From the NCBI GenBank assembly GCA_035772735.1, contig JASDFA010000003.1:101532501-101596500 (forward strand): a DNA stretch of 64,000 nucleotides. Direction: 5' to 3'. Below the pieces are notes generated by a model. That model was not told the origin of the DNA, did not search any database, and was given only the letters and a program-made list of their open reading frames with translations. This document shows, piece after piece, positions 11,479 through 23,440 of this stretch (position 1 is its first letter; each line of letters opens with the position of its first letter). The stretch is from Datura wrightii. Its lineage: Eukaryota; Streptophyta; Magnoliopsida; Solanales; Solanaceae. Made by a program: the position numbers and the translations under genes.

Positions 11479-13392
11479 GGAGATTTGTTTCTTAAAAAAA
11501 ATTTCTTGATGTTTTTTTAATTTGAGTTTGAGTAAGTCCAGCCTTTGTCGGGCTGTTATGATTAATGATTGCCCTTGTCAGGCGTGTTTTGTTCTTTGAA
11601 TGAATGAATGAATGAATGAATTGGTTTGTGTCTTTTTGTGAATGGTAATTAGTGACTAAATGAGGTCTTTGGTTTTAATTATCATATTTTTGAAATTTTT
11701 GAATGAGATGACCCCAAAAATTGTGTTTCATTTTCGCCATTGTAAATAGAGTAGTAAATAAATTAAAACTCCGAGGGTTTTCTTTATACCACGGTTCTTT
11801 CCCAAGGAGCATTCTTTTATTATTAATTATTTTTGTTGTCGAACCAGGTTGGATTTTCCCAATGATGGATTGAGTGGCGACATTCTTAAGGGAAATGCCA
11901 TGTCACTTTAAGTTTGTTGTGAACTTGTTTTAAGAGGAACCAACTAAAATTTTTCTTGTGTTGAAATGAGAATGTGAAAACAAGGGCATGAAGATGAAGA
12001 TAATGAGAAAATGTTGACACAGTAGCATAGTAACCTTGGTTGTACATTGTAAATTCCCTGCTTGACTTATGATGTTTGCTTGCTTGATATCCTAATGTGA
12101 TGTTTTGTTTGGGAAAATGACTCTTATAGACCCTTTAAGGGTGGTCCTTTGTGTGGTGAGGATATTTTTGTGAATCTTGTGCATTACATCTTTTCTAGAA
12201 CTTGCCCTAAATGTGATTCAAGGCAAAATCCTAGATGTAGTGGCACCAAGAAAATGAGTTTAGGCCCTCAGTTATCTTCCACTTCAACCATACGCCCTCC
12301 ATGATCATTAATCCTTGTTAGAAAATTTTGAGCCTTAAAACCATTCTTAATACCTCTTTTGGCCCCCATTCTCCCTAAATGATAATGATAAAATAAGTGC
12401 TGAAGTAAGGCTCAAGGCCTAAGAAGAAGGGAATGAGAAAACCAAGTGTTGAAAATGGGGCAAGAGCATAAGTTTGGAGGTATGCAAAGCAAAGGGGGAA
12501 AGACAAGAATCATTGTGTGAAGGGAACATCACCTTTTGTCCAAGTGCGCAAAAAGTTGAATAAGAAAAAGGACTATTTGTGTGAATTGGTGTTCCCTTGT
12601 AAGGTAATAAGGTTAGAGGTGGAAACAAAAGAGGGGTTATAAGGGAGAGTATTAAAGAAATAAAAGGCAAGAACAAGAAGAGAAATGAAAAGAAGGTTGA
12701 GTGAGAAAAATTGTTGTAAGGCATGTCACGAAAAGCATTAGGGATGATCTAATTACTATAGACAAATGTTCATCCTACCCTGACCTTAAGCCTACATCAC
12801 AGCCCACAAGTCCTAAATAATTCTAGGTGTAGCTACTCTACATTAGTGGCGAACTATATGAAGGGCAAGCCTATGGGTCAAGTGTATGCATGAAGATATC
12901 TTTTTGGAGAGTGAGTGTGAGTGCCTCTTCCAATTAATCCTTGATATGCATTCAAATGATCAAAGAGTCTAGAGAATAGGTATCCTTATATTTGGTGAGT
13001 GGCATAATTCCTTTTAGGGATGCAAGAGCATTTAGAGTTCATATGGACATAGAACAAGGAGTGCAAACTCTAAGGCAAGCTTTGAATTTTCAGTGGTTAT
13101 AATTTGAGATGTTATGTGTGTTAATTGGTTGAAAAATGCCCTTGTATGATTAATGATTCCTTTCAAAGCTTCACTTGATGGAAAGTTGTTGCCTACTTGA
13201 AACATCTTCATTTTTTTAGTCTTTTGAGGTATTTTCTTCTCTTTTCGATGAGCATGGTGAGTATTTTTGGGTTTTCATAGTCCAGGTGATCGGCGAGGTT
13301 TAATTGTGAAGAAATGTGACATTTTTGTCAATAGTTGAAATATTGCATTACATGAGGACAAGGAATGATTCAAGTTTGGGGGTTTGATGAGT
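11479..13392 (+). mobile_element. 3' non-coding part of a plus-strand Athila-like element
   Basis: The orientation switches here. Plus-strand landmarks match 44880-46718 and 53500-55048: a GATGGATTGAGTGGCGAC block near 11863, GGCAAGCCTATGGG at 12863-12880, and a GAGGAC...CAAGTTTGGGGG polypurine-type tract at 13358-13391 directly before a TG. No ORF is supported; the minus-strand ORF at 12419-12724 is the complement of a purine-rich run. The 5' part of the element is missing. Confidence 0.62.
11596..11621. repeat. Short (GAAT)n microsatellite
   Basis: About six uninterrupted copies of the tetranucleotide GAAT inside the non-coding part of the plus-strand fragment. Nothing points to a function. 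Confidence 0.9.
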
Positions 13393-14350
13393 TGGTAATT
13401 TACCAACTCATTAGACTCTAAAACATGAGTTTTTGTCTAGTTCCCGAGTTGATTATGTGGATTTTATGCCCTTTTTTCTTTTGTTGTGTGCAGATGCCTA
13501 AGTTTGAAGAAAAGAGAAAAAATGGAGTAAAAAGGAGGAAATGAGTATAAGCGGCAAATCACAGGTGTTAACCAGTGAAACGCCGGTTAAAAGCTGAAGG
13601 TCACTGCCTCAGGGGAGGAATTCTACCGGAGGTTCACGAGTCACCAGTGGCGAGATGCCGGTGTATTCGTAGAATGACACTCAGAAAATTCTGGAATTGG
13701 CATTGAAGGTACGACGATTCATGGATTGGCATCGGCGAAACGCTGGGTGAACCACCGAAGTTCACTGGAAATGAATACAGAAGAAGAGCAAGTATCCGAC
13801 GGTTCATGAATTTCATCAGTGAACCGCTGGTACCTTCACCAGTTTCAGAACGATGCTTTTAAGGGTATAATTATACATTGCTGAAAAAGGAAGGAAAAGT
13901 ACCCTACTTTTCAGGGTATAAATAGAAAGAGAAGTACTCTGGAAAAGGGAGAGGAAAAAGATATAGAGTTAGAGAGAAAAGTCAAGTACACATCACATCA
14001 TTATTTCCTCTTTTAGCTGAAGACAATCTCTTAGCTAAGAAAGGGACTTTGATTGAAATTTGTAGAAGATACTTTGCTCTATTTTCTTCTTTGATATTAT
14101 TAAGTTTCAGCTGTAGTGAAGGATAATTGTGTTTTTGATTTATCTACTCTTCTTATTAAATTCACTTATGCTATTGATGATTGTGTTTTTGAATTTCTTA
14201 ACTATGAGTAGCTAAAATCATTAACTAGAGGTGTGTGATGATGAATATATAATTGGATTGGGTATTGCTAGAGTTAACTTCATGATGTTCAATTAAGTGT
14301 AAATCTATTGAAGGGAATCCAATAGATTGAAGGGAATCCAATACCAATTT
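13393..14350 (+). repeat. LTR fragment, plus strand
   Basis: It begins with TGATGAGTTGG directly after a polypurine-type tract, so this is the 5' part of a 3' LTR. A TATAAATA box is at 13917-13924. About 350 bp of GC-rich sequence with CACTGGTGA-like and CGCCGGT-like modules precede the TATA box. A 17-bp unit (GAAGGGAATCCAATAGAT) is repeated near 14310-14342. Homology to an LTR end is lost at about 14350, so the 3' boundary is approximate. Confidence 0.55.
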
Positions 14351-15407
14351 ATTAATATACATCTGGCTTAGGGCAGTCCCAACGAGCCATCCTACAAGTT
14401 GTAGTATGATACCATGAGTCGTAGGAAGGCTTGTGAAGCTTGTCCTTGCCTTTGTTCATGTCAGTTGTGCAGGTAAGTTCAATTTGTGTTGGGTACTCAG
14501 AATTCCCCAATTCTATTTATGAATTTTTCACATTTTTACATCTACCAAGTTTCCCTTTTTGATTCACAACCCGTAACTCTGTTCGTAATAATTTAATTTC
14601 GAATCTAAGCATGTCCGAATTCCTACCTAGTCAACACAATCATATTGCAAATTACTGATCCTTATCCTCATCTATTTTCATGTATTTTGAGGACTCTTAG
14701 TTGTTAAACAAGTTCATACAAGCATGATGGTTTTTTTATTCAACCCAAAGCATAGTTACTTACTTGATTTTTGCAAAATCTTGCTCACTTCGTGAGTGTT
14801 TCAGTGACCAGGGTAGGAGAGTCGACTTGAGCAGCGTTAATCGAGCAAAAATTTTGCTCAATCGATTATATTTCTTGAGTTACGAGTGTGAGGGAATCAT
14901 TGGAGGTATTCATGAGTTCGAGTTTTGATTGCGTGGGAGAAGATTCTGAAGGATTTGGAATTTAAATACTTATATTTAAAAAATTCGGGTTGAGTTGGGT
15001 CGATTTAAGAAATTTGTCCCATCACAACTATGGCTCGTCCCTAGGACTCGTAGCAGAGGTTTAAGAAAACTTACCTATAGACCTACGAGCACATCATACA
15101 ACTTGTACCATGAAGGTACGAACCGTACCACGACTTGTAGTTCACTCTGAACTGGAGTTCCATACTTTGCATAGTTCATAATTACAGTGAGTACTATGAC
15201 CTGTACAATGGAGTTATGAGTCGTAAGACCAAACGTACCGTGAACTCATGCACTAGGCTATATCTCTGCTTCTCACCACGACTCATACTACGGCCCGTAC
15301 AATGCCCTTACAAGTCGTATTGAGGCTCATAGTACTAGTCTGTACTGCAAATTTTTGACAACTTGTTTTTGTTTCACCTACACACTGAGCACAAATAAGT
15401 AAATAAA
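14351..15407. other. Unassigned LTR-like sequence
   Basis: No credible ORF. The stretch contains many half-sites of the CGACTCGTA type (near 14395, 15050, 15125, 15215 and 15285), which in this window are otherwise confined to LTRs. I could not find paired ends, a target duplication or a matching copy elsewhere in the window. It is probably a fragment of an LTR plus the 3' non-coding end of the minus-strand element on its right. Confidence 0.35.
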
Positions 15408-15576
15408 CTTAGATTGCCTCCCAAGAAGTGCCTGATTTAACGTCGCAGCACGACGCAGGTGGTTCAGTTACTCAGACTTTATCGAACCACCTCATAGGTT
15501 TCCTCCCAAGAAGCGCCTGATTTAACGTTGTAGCACGACACAAGTCTCTTAAGTACTCAAACTTCATCAAGAAACT
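15408..15576 (-). other. Three-hairpin RNA module, tandemly duplicated
   Basis: Two copies in direct repeat with a period of about 85 bp. Distal copy: H0 15457-15492 (9-bp arms AGGTGGTTC / GAACCACCT), H1 15441-15455 (CGTCG-TGCTG-CGACG), H2 15408-15425 (partly wobble paired). Proximal copy: H0 15543-15576 (ten pairs, two of them G-U), H1 15526-15540 (one mismatch), H2 15493-15510 (weakened). In the proximal copy the protease ORF's TGA falls in the H0 loop. The two H0 stems have unrelated sequences but similar loops, which fits selection on shape. Confidence 0.75.
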
Positions 15577-16442
15577 CATACTCATCCTCGATTGCTGAGA
15601 CCACTCTAAACTCATTTGGTTGCTTCATTAACCGACAGACATTGAAAGTAACCTCCTCTTTATTAAGCTTGAATTTCAGTTGTCCAGCCTCCATATCTAC
15701 TAAAGCCCTCCAAGTGGCAAGGAATGGTCACCCCAAATGATGGGGACCTCAAAGTTAACCTCGCAGTCAAGGATCACGAAGTCCACTAGGAATATTAATT
15801 TGTCCACGTTGACAAGCACATCAAACAGGATCCTCATAGGCTTCTTTGCAGTTCAGTCGGCCATCAGTAGACGCATAGTAGTTGGTGGTGGGGCTCCTAA
15901 GCCCAGCTTCTTGAACATAGTTAATGGCATCAGATTGATGCTTGCTCCTAAGTCACAGAGTGCCTTCACGAACTCAACGTCACCAATAGTACATAGAATG
16001 GTGAAGGCACCTGGATCCTCCTTTTTCTGGGAAGGAACCGTGAAGCTATGGCGCTACAATGATGCAACTTACCCACGGGCTCATAGCTCATGGACCTTTT
16101 CTTGGTAACAAGGTCCTTCATAAACTTAGCGTATCCAGGCATATGCTCCAATGCCTCGACCAATGGTATGTTTATAGATAATTGTTTAAGCATGGAAAGA
16201 AATTTCTGAAACTTACCATCTTCTGCCTTGTTATTCATTCTTTGAGGGAAAGGTGGCGGTGGTCGTGAGATTGCGTTATAGGTCTGTGTAGTCCCTTGTT
16301 TCTTACCTTGTTCAGCTTTAGGCTCCTTTTCAACAACAGCTTTAGCCTCTTCCTTATGCTCTTGCTCAGCAACCTCTTCATCATCCTAATCACGACCTCT
16401 TTCTTCCTTTGCATTTCAACTACAATCGGTAGAGGGGGATCA
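15577..16442 (-). pseudogene. Athila-like gag-protease, protease part
   Basis: On the minus strand: a KFLSMLKQLSINIPLVEAL segment, then MPGYAKFMKDLVTKKRS, the typical Athila linker. After frame breaks come an ALCDLGAS catalytic motif (about 15945-15970, active Asp present), a VILDCEVNFEVPIIWG-like flap region and a PFLAT-like block. The frame ends at TGA inside hairpin H0 at about 15562-15564. At least one frameshift and one stop interrupt it. The upstream half continues at 18958-20446 after the solo LTR, whose target duplicate GATCA falls between adjacent codons of the linker. Confidence 0.78.
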
Positions 16443-18957
16443 TGTCATGATCCGAACATAGGCCCGGATAGAGACATGGGACAAGGAACCCCAAGAGGCT
16501 CCTAGTCGAACAATGGCATGAATATAACAACTAAGAGCATACTATAAGCAGATACTGATATAATAAAACATGCTTAAGCGGAAGTCTGTATACATATCAA
16601 TCTAATATAGAGTTAACAATGACAAACTGATTTCTATATAATGTCTGAAAAGCCTTTAACATAACTGAGGAGCTGATGGGACGCATCCCCAACTAGCTTG
16701 ACAAAAGAAAGTCTGTAACTGAAATAACATGACTATAGATAACTGAATGTCCTCGAAGGATAAGGACTCACCAATCCCGCCTAACACAGGTCTGAGAGGA
16801 AAAAAAGACTAATGGTATGGCTAAGATTGATCTCTCGTACCTGTATCATGAAATGATACAACATAGAATATGAGGTCAGTACTTGGAATGTAAAGAGTAT
16901 GTAAGGTAAGTAAAAGCAGATAGTTAAAATACATAAGGGTTCATAAGAATAGGACAACATGGACGTGAAGTAAATATCATAATATAAACATGAGGGCTCA
17001 AGGTTTTCAAACCATTCATAATTCATTCGTAATCATAATTGTAAGAGAAACTTTATAAAAACATAGCTTGAGCTAAAGTAACATAACATGATATTGCATA
17101 AATCATGAGGAACAATAGGAGGACTCATCTTAACTGACACACCATCATGGTAGAGCCTTACATGATGCCCCACTATTTCACCCAAGTAGTCAGGACCACC
17201 CTCGGCTTGCCAGACAAGGGGACGTGCGTGCATGGTAATATCACAAGAAGGAGGATCCATTTCATTTGAATATAAAAACCTACAGTGGCACGTAGTTCTG
17301 AGACCATGGGTTTTCCTTTGAACGCCAGGTCTACTCGGTGCTAGACACTGCTCCTAAAACATGCACGTGAGGACTCGTATATTAACGGTAAAATCATTCA
17401 TGAAGTTTATGGATAAATAAAATAATAACATGATGAATCCCACTTGAAATACATGATTAGACATGAATTTTCCAAGAGTCAAAAATCCATAATCAAAACA
17501 TGAATCAGAAATCATAATTTAGTCTTAGTAAGATCAAAATCATAATAGAATCATAACTTAACTATTCATGAAAACTTACATAATTGGGAATAATTTAATT
17601 AAAATTAGAATCTGTGAATTATAATCAAAATAGGTATAAATTCTTCCCATATATCATAAAACATGATTTGATACATGAAGGGAACTAATCCATAGATAGA
17701 TCATAGAGAATTTCAAAGAATTGGAAGAAACACCATAAGATCATGAAACTTGAATCTAGAATTGAAATCCATGGAATTGAGAAGAATTTAAAGCATGAGA
17801 GTGAAAGGAACTCTCATTTATAGCCTCACATACCTAGTTTGATGATCCCTTGACTTTTCTTGAAGAGTCCAAGAATATTTGAAGAAGTTTGAAGAAGAAC
17901 CCTAGCTCCTTTCTTGAGAGAAAATCCATCTGTTGATTTTTGGAGAGGGTGAGGATTTAGGCTAGGTTAATCCCTTTAATCTGACCTTAGGAAGTCCAAA
18001 ACAATGTCATTGAGGAATTAGAAAGAGTTTACCAAAATTCCCCAAAACTATCAAAATAAAACCTGTAATTGGTAGTTACTACGACCAACAGTACGGGTCG
18101 TAGGTTGATTGTACGACTCGTACTGAGTCGTACAATGCATGTTCTAGGTTCACTAAATCGCTCATAACTTTTTACTCCAAACTACGATTGATACAAGGTT
18201 AGATGTATTGGAAAGAAGACTCCAAGGGCTTCAATCTGATGTGCTGAATCACCCAAAAACATTTTTTAAAATGAAAGCTATAATCGTTTGAAGTTGACCC
18301 TTGTAAGAACTTATATGAACACTTAATTGGTAAGGAGGCACTCAACTCAACTTTGTGCTAGAGGTTCCTTATGACATTAGTTTGCATCTAATGCACTTCT
18401 TATACTTAGTAAATGATCTTAAAACCTTTTATCCATAAATTTATCGGGCTTGGATCTATCCATATACCTAGAAAGGTTCCAAACTTAGCCCGAAAGTATG
18501 AGGCATTATAATATATCAACTTAAAACTGAACCGACGATTCACACCATTATATTATGACTCGTACCATGAGTCTTACCACCAACTTATGACTCGTGGTTT
18601 CCTCCAGTGACTAATGAGTCTATTTTCCCCAACTCTCTTAATATTTCCATGACTCGTACCACGACCCGAACTCCATCCTAGGAGTCGTACTATTACTCGT
18701 ACAATCATTCACCTGATAACTCAAAAGACTTGCTAGAACTTTTGGACACGGGTTGTACCCACATACTACGGCTCATAGTAAGGACTCGTGGTTGGGGAAC
18801 AACTTATTTTATATGGAAAACGGGTCTTCCTACCACCCGTACTACTAACCTACGACTCGTAGGTTGAGTCGTACTCAAGTAATAATTTTTTTCCACTTTT
18901 CCTGCTGATCACACTTCAAATCTCAGGTCTAATCTTAGTAACTTTCGGGGTATTACA
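16443..18957 (-). mobile_element. Solo LTR of a Del/Tekay-like family
   Basis: A 2515-bp unit with TG and CA ends, flanked exactly by GATCA at 16438-16442 and 18958-18962. Minus-strand reading starts TGTAATACCCCGAAAG and ends CGGATCATGACA, the same style as the LTRs of the chromodomain element at 27661-49082. No internal region or second LTR is present, so it is a solo LTR left by recombination. It carries an ACGACTCGT module at 18113-18121 and many related half-sites at 18060-18880. It splits an Athila-like gag-protease frame. Confidence 0.9.
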
Positions 18958-20446
18958 GATCAACTGTGGTCTTTCCACTCCAAGTCATCATAGCCATACA
19001 GTGACTCTTATTCTTTAGATCTTGGACAGTGTTGCTAGGTAGTGTTACCTTTTACCTAGGGTTCAGGGATGCCGACAGTTGACCTAGTTGTTGCTCTATT
19101 TGCGTGATGGCCGTGGCATGTGACTCAACTCTCGATATTTCACGAATGTCTTTAAGTTTCTCATCCGTGGATCTCACATTCTTGAGTATCTCAGCCATCA
19201 TGCTCTCCAATTTTGATCGTCCAGCCTCCCCCTCATGTGCACTAGGAGGCACATATAATCCTGCTCGATCGTTGTGGTAACCATTATTCCTTCTCAATTC
19301 TCCTTTTTGATCACGACCTCAACTTTTGTCTTTGTACCCATTTCGGCTATAGTTGTCTCGGAATTGGTTCAGACCTTGATTTTTAGAACCTTGGCACCAA
19401 GTGTCCTATCCAGACCCTTGGGCATTGGCCCGAAAACCCACCACCTGGTTGTCCAAGAAATTTGCCTCCTCCTCGGAATCTTAATGCTCCGCCCTGGTTC
19501 CTGTCCTTGTATCCCCACTGCATTAGCTTTTCTAGCCCAGTGTCCATGATATGCTTTGTAGCAAGTCTAATGATGTACGCATGTGGGCCAAATCCTGATA
19601 TGTAGTCATACCAATAACATATGTACTAGCAGTTGCTTCTACTTCCCGAGTGTGCCAAGCCCTGTTGGTTTTAGTCACTGTGTCAAGAGTAGTGGCAGCT
19701 TTCTCCAAGGTATGACTCATCAGTGCTCCTCCCGCCACAGTATCTGCTTCATCTTTAGTACTATTACTTAATGACCTGTAGAAAATCTCCAAAAAACTTT
19801 AATCATGAATTTTATGGTTAGGGCACTTGGTCAACTTCTTCTTAAATCTTAACCAGGTTTCATGAAATGCCTCCATTTTCAGTTGTCAGAAATTGTAGAT
19901 CTCATCCTTAAGTTGTAGCATCCTAGAGGGTGGGAAGAATCTCTCTAGAAAAGCTTGTTTGAGCTCCCTCCAGTTGGTAATGGAGTCGTTGAGAAACTTC
20001 GATTACCATAAAGTGGCCTCCCCAGATAGAGAGAATGGGAAGCGTCTCAGCCTTATTGCATCCTGACTGACTCTGGGCAACCTATACGCCTTGCATATTC
20101 CAATGAAGTTCAATATGTGCAGGTTGGAATCATCAGATGCATGACCACTAAACACCCCTTTCATATTCAACAACTGTATCATGGTGCTAGTGATGTCAAA
20201 CTTTGCACCAACACGCAAATGTGATGGTACAATAGCTCCAGTTGGCCTGACTTCATCAATATTCGGGTCATCCTCATCAAAGAACTGAGGGGCATATGTC
20301 TGGCCTCTGTTGCCTCTTCCATGGAGACTAGCATTTATAACTTCATCTTGAGCATCATCGGCTTCCTGAAGTGCAGCTTGCTGAACTAGCTTGGCTTGCC
20401 TAGCTTCTTTAGCAAGACGGGCATCTCTTTGATCTTGGTTCTCCAT
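18958..20446 (-). pseudogene. Athila-like gag
   Basis: Minus strand. It begins MENQDQRDARLAKEARQA (20446 down). A matrix/capsid-like segment VGAKFDITSTMIQLLNMKG and RLRRFPFSLSGEATLW follows, close to the usual Athila gag motif. After frame breaks come a KLESMMAEILKNVRSTDEK coiled-coil part (19297-19052) and an MMTWSGKTTVD-like stretch just before the insertion. No zinc knuckle survives that I can see. Several frameshifts and stops make it non-functional as it stands. A primer-binding site and 5' LTR follow at 20624-22081, so this is the 5' coding end of its element. Confidence 0.78.
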
Positions 20447-20623
20447 TCTTCACAGTGTTCTTTCTATTTCAAGAATCCAAAGGTTTCAAGGGGTTTCTGC
20501 TACGTCTAGTACTTGGCATTCACCAAGAGACAACCTGTGGGTTTCAAAAATAAAAAGAAAATGTAAATGAGGAAATAACAACTAAAAGTTAAACATAAGC
20601 AATTAATCTAATCTTAGTCGTAT

Positions 20624-20641
20624 TCCCTGGCACCGACGCCA
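20624..20641 (-). promoter_or_regulatory. Primer-binding site, tRNA-Asp type
   Basis: The minus strand reads TGGCGTCGGTGCCAGGGA, near the complement of the tRNA-Asp 3' end with a few mismatches. It lies 5 nt from the LTR end at 20647 and upstream of the gag remnant. This identifies 20647-22081 as a 5' LTR. Confidence 0.75.
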
Positions 20642-20646
20642 CTTTT

Positions 20647-22081
20647 TAATAACATCAAAATCACACTCCTAACAAAGTATGAAGCGGACGTTGTCAATAA
20701 AGAACCCAACACACTCCAAATGACTAGTTCATCCCTATTGAATGACTATACTCAATCACCGGGTTAGGTCTCATGTGCGATTTCAAATTAACCGTTATCA
20801 ATTTATTCCAGATTAACTATCCTGCGACCGCATCTCAAGTTATACAATGATCATAAAATCAAGGATTTGTTGTAATTCTCTTTTCCTAATCTCTACTTCT
20901 CTAGCTTCAAGCAAGTAATGAATTCAGACAAGTCTTAACGTTGTGCTTCGTTAAGAAACATTAAAGATGAATAGAATATAATACAAGTGTGTAGCATTGG
21001 TTTTGAATCACTTTGTGTAACCCTAGCTCGTTAATCCACCATGGTTCCCACATTCCTAGTTGTGGAAGTTTTAGCCTCTCATGATTGTAAGATTATGATG
21101 AGTATTCATATACAAACACATAATTAAATACTTACAAAGATGATTGAAAGAAAACCCACTTTGAATAATGCAAGAAAATATGATGAATAAATTCAAGAAC
21201 AATTGAGAAGTCCAAGTTATGATCTCAAGAATTGCTCTCCAATATTTTCAAAAACTAATTACAAACTTGTTAATAATTGACAACCAACTAATTCTGACCG
21301 TCTCTCATAAAAAAGAAACCTAAAATGTATTTATACAGATAATAAAATCTATTTCCTAAGTTAACAGGGAAATAACCAAATCTGGTGCCAACACATCTTT
21401 CGACTCCATATACGACTCGTAATAGGATTTTACGGGTCATGCCTTGTCTCATACATCCCTTGGCTTTTGCAGAATTTGCTAAGTGTTGGCATCTGGTATG
21501 ACTTGTAACGTAATCCACGAGTCGTGCAATCTAGTCGTGGTTGGCTTTGAGAACTTTGGCATCTTCTGAATATTTCTATGAGTGTCTTGGTATGCTTCGT
21601 AACTTTCTCCTACGAATCATAACATCTTGTCATATCATTAAAACTACCAAGTCCCAAAAATCACTGAAGCTTTCCACAACTCTTGGTATGGGTTGTAGGT
21701 AGATGCTACGATCCGTAGGTTCTATCCATATCAGGAGACTTCAATTGTGCAAATTTCTCTGAAGTATTCTATGACACAATTTACGGGTCGTACCAGGATG
21801 GTACGGCTCGTACTGAGAGTTTTACTTTGCCTTTACCTTGTACCAATCTTCTGAGATTTTCCACGAGTATTAGTACGGCTTGTACAATCTTGGTACCGCT
21901 CATACTGACATCAGTACTTGGCTGCTTTTCCGCACTTTTCTGCAACTTTTGCACATTTTCACTCCAACACCTATTTTCCCTTATAACAAAGTAAAACACC
22001 TCATATCCATATAAACACATCTAAATCCATACTATTTTCCTAGTTTAAGCATCAAAAGTGTTGTAAACTCATAGCCTATCA
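20647..22081 (-). repeat. 5' LTR of the Athila-like element, with an internal deletion
   Basis: Related to the LTR at 7780-9397 but shorter (1435 against 1618 bp). A deletion of about 250 bp lies near 20710, where the GGGGTCAATCCCACAG-like block is missing. The terminal TG on the plus strand is changed to TA. TATA-like box on the minus strand at 21328-21335; ACGACTCGT modules at 21412 and 21519. Its right end directly abuts an inverted partial LTR. Confidence 0.78.
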
Positions 22082-22724
22082 GGAACCATGGTGAATTAAC
22101 AAACTAGAGTTTGCACAAAGTGATTCTAAGCCAATGCTAATGCTTTTATTGTATTCTCTTCATCTTAAATGTTTCTTAATGAATCGAAACATTAGGACTT
22201 GCCCAAATTCTCTACTTGCTTGAATCTAGAGAGGTAGTGTTTAGGAAAAGAGAATAACAGCAAAGCCTTGAACTTTATGGTTCATTGTATAACTTGAGCT
22301 GCAGGCGCAACATAGTTAATTTAGAACAAATTGATAGCGGTTAAGGTGAAATCACTCGAGAAACCTAATTCGGTAATTGAGTATAGTCATCCAATAGGGA
22401 CGAACCAGTTGTTTGGATGAACCTATGTTATCATTTCTACAAGTAAAGTATTGGGATAGATCACAAGTGTAAAATCCGAAGTAGTTATGAACTCATGGGG
22501 AACATTCCCTAGTTAATTGCAGCATCTTGATAACAAATCACTTTTCAATATTGTTACACATTAAATTCCAAACCCCCATTAGGAAATAACAGACTTAAAA
22601 GCATAAATACTTGCATTATTCTACATCTTGACCATATTCCCTGTGGGATAGACCCCAACCAGTTAGTTCTTTATTAACAACATCTGCGTCATACTTTTAT
22701 AGGAGTGTGATTTGAACATTATCA
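22082..22724 (+). repeat. Inverted partial LTR (3' part), plus strand
   Basis: The reverse complement of this stretch follows the left part of 20647-22081 and of 7780-9397, including the CCCTGTGGGATAGACCCCA-like block. It ends in ATTATCA, the normal LTR end. The 5' part is absent. With its neighbour it forms an inverted repeat of about 0.4 kb. No target duplication is visible. Confidence 0.75.
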
Positions 22725-23440
22725 AGAATCCCTAGCTTTCTTGAAGAACTTGAGAGCTTGAATCCTTGAATTCTAATTGCAATGGTGAGGAATGATTATT
22801 TAGGCTTTAGGAATACTTAAACAACCCCTTTTGGAATCCCAAAATGTATGAGTTTTAGGTGTTAAAATTATAGAAAGTTACGAAACTACCCTTAGAAAAA
22901 CGTACAGAAAATCTATGAACTCAAAGAGACGGTCAGAGTGACGGCCCATCACTCCCTTGATGATCCGTCAATCCCGACATCACCCTTAACTACTATGTTA
23001 TCAATTTGAGGCACTAGTGACGGCCAAAGTGATAGGTCGTCACTCACTCGATGGTCCGTCTTCCTAGCATCACCCTTAGCTAGGATAGTATAAAATTTTG
23101 GGATCATGTGATGGCCAAAGCGATGGACCATCATTCACCTGCAGTTCATCACTTCTGGCGTCAACCTTAACCAGAAGTGTCTAAAAAATTTAGGACACAT
23201 TGACGTTCAAGATGATGGGCCGTCAGTCATGACGTCTAATGCCATCAGTCCTGGAAACTTTACTCTTGCTAATGGAAAACCGTCTTAGAAGTCCAAGGTG
23301 TTACAACACCTCTCCTTTGTTGGGTGAAAAATCTTAAAATTTACCCTAGGGAGTTTTTAGGAGGAAACCCTTCTTAGAATAGGAGTTGAGCCCTAAAAAA
23401 ACTTAAACATGAAATTCTGATTCCCGTCTCTCTCTGAAGT
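22725..23440 (-). mobile_element. Truncated Del-like LTR with adjoining polypurine tract
   Basis: The minus strand starts TGTAACACCTTGGACTTC at 23305, the opening style of the Del-like LTRs. A purine tract (AAAGGAGAGGTG) lies just to its right, so this is the 5' end of a 3' LTR. The left side is cut at 22724. Between 22930 and 23260 there are four rounds of a GATGG.CCGTCA module. 23306-23440 is non-coding interior sequence, broken by the solo LTR at 23441. Confidence 0.6.

Noticed and set aside
7780..22081. One complete Athila-like element with LTRs 7780-9397 and 20647-22081
   Set aside because: The order of parts fits, but flanks CATAT and GGAAC do not match, the interior holds a plus-strand fragment, and the second ORF is incomplete. 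It is plausible but not shown.
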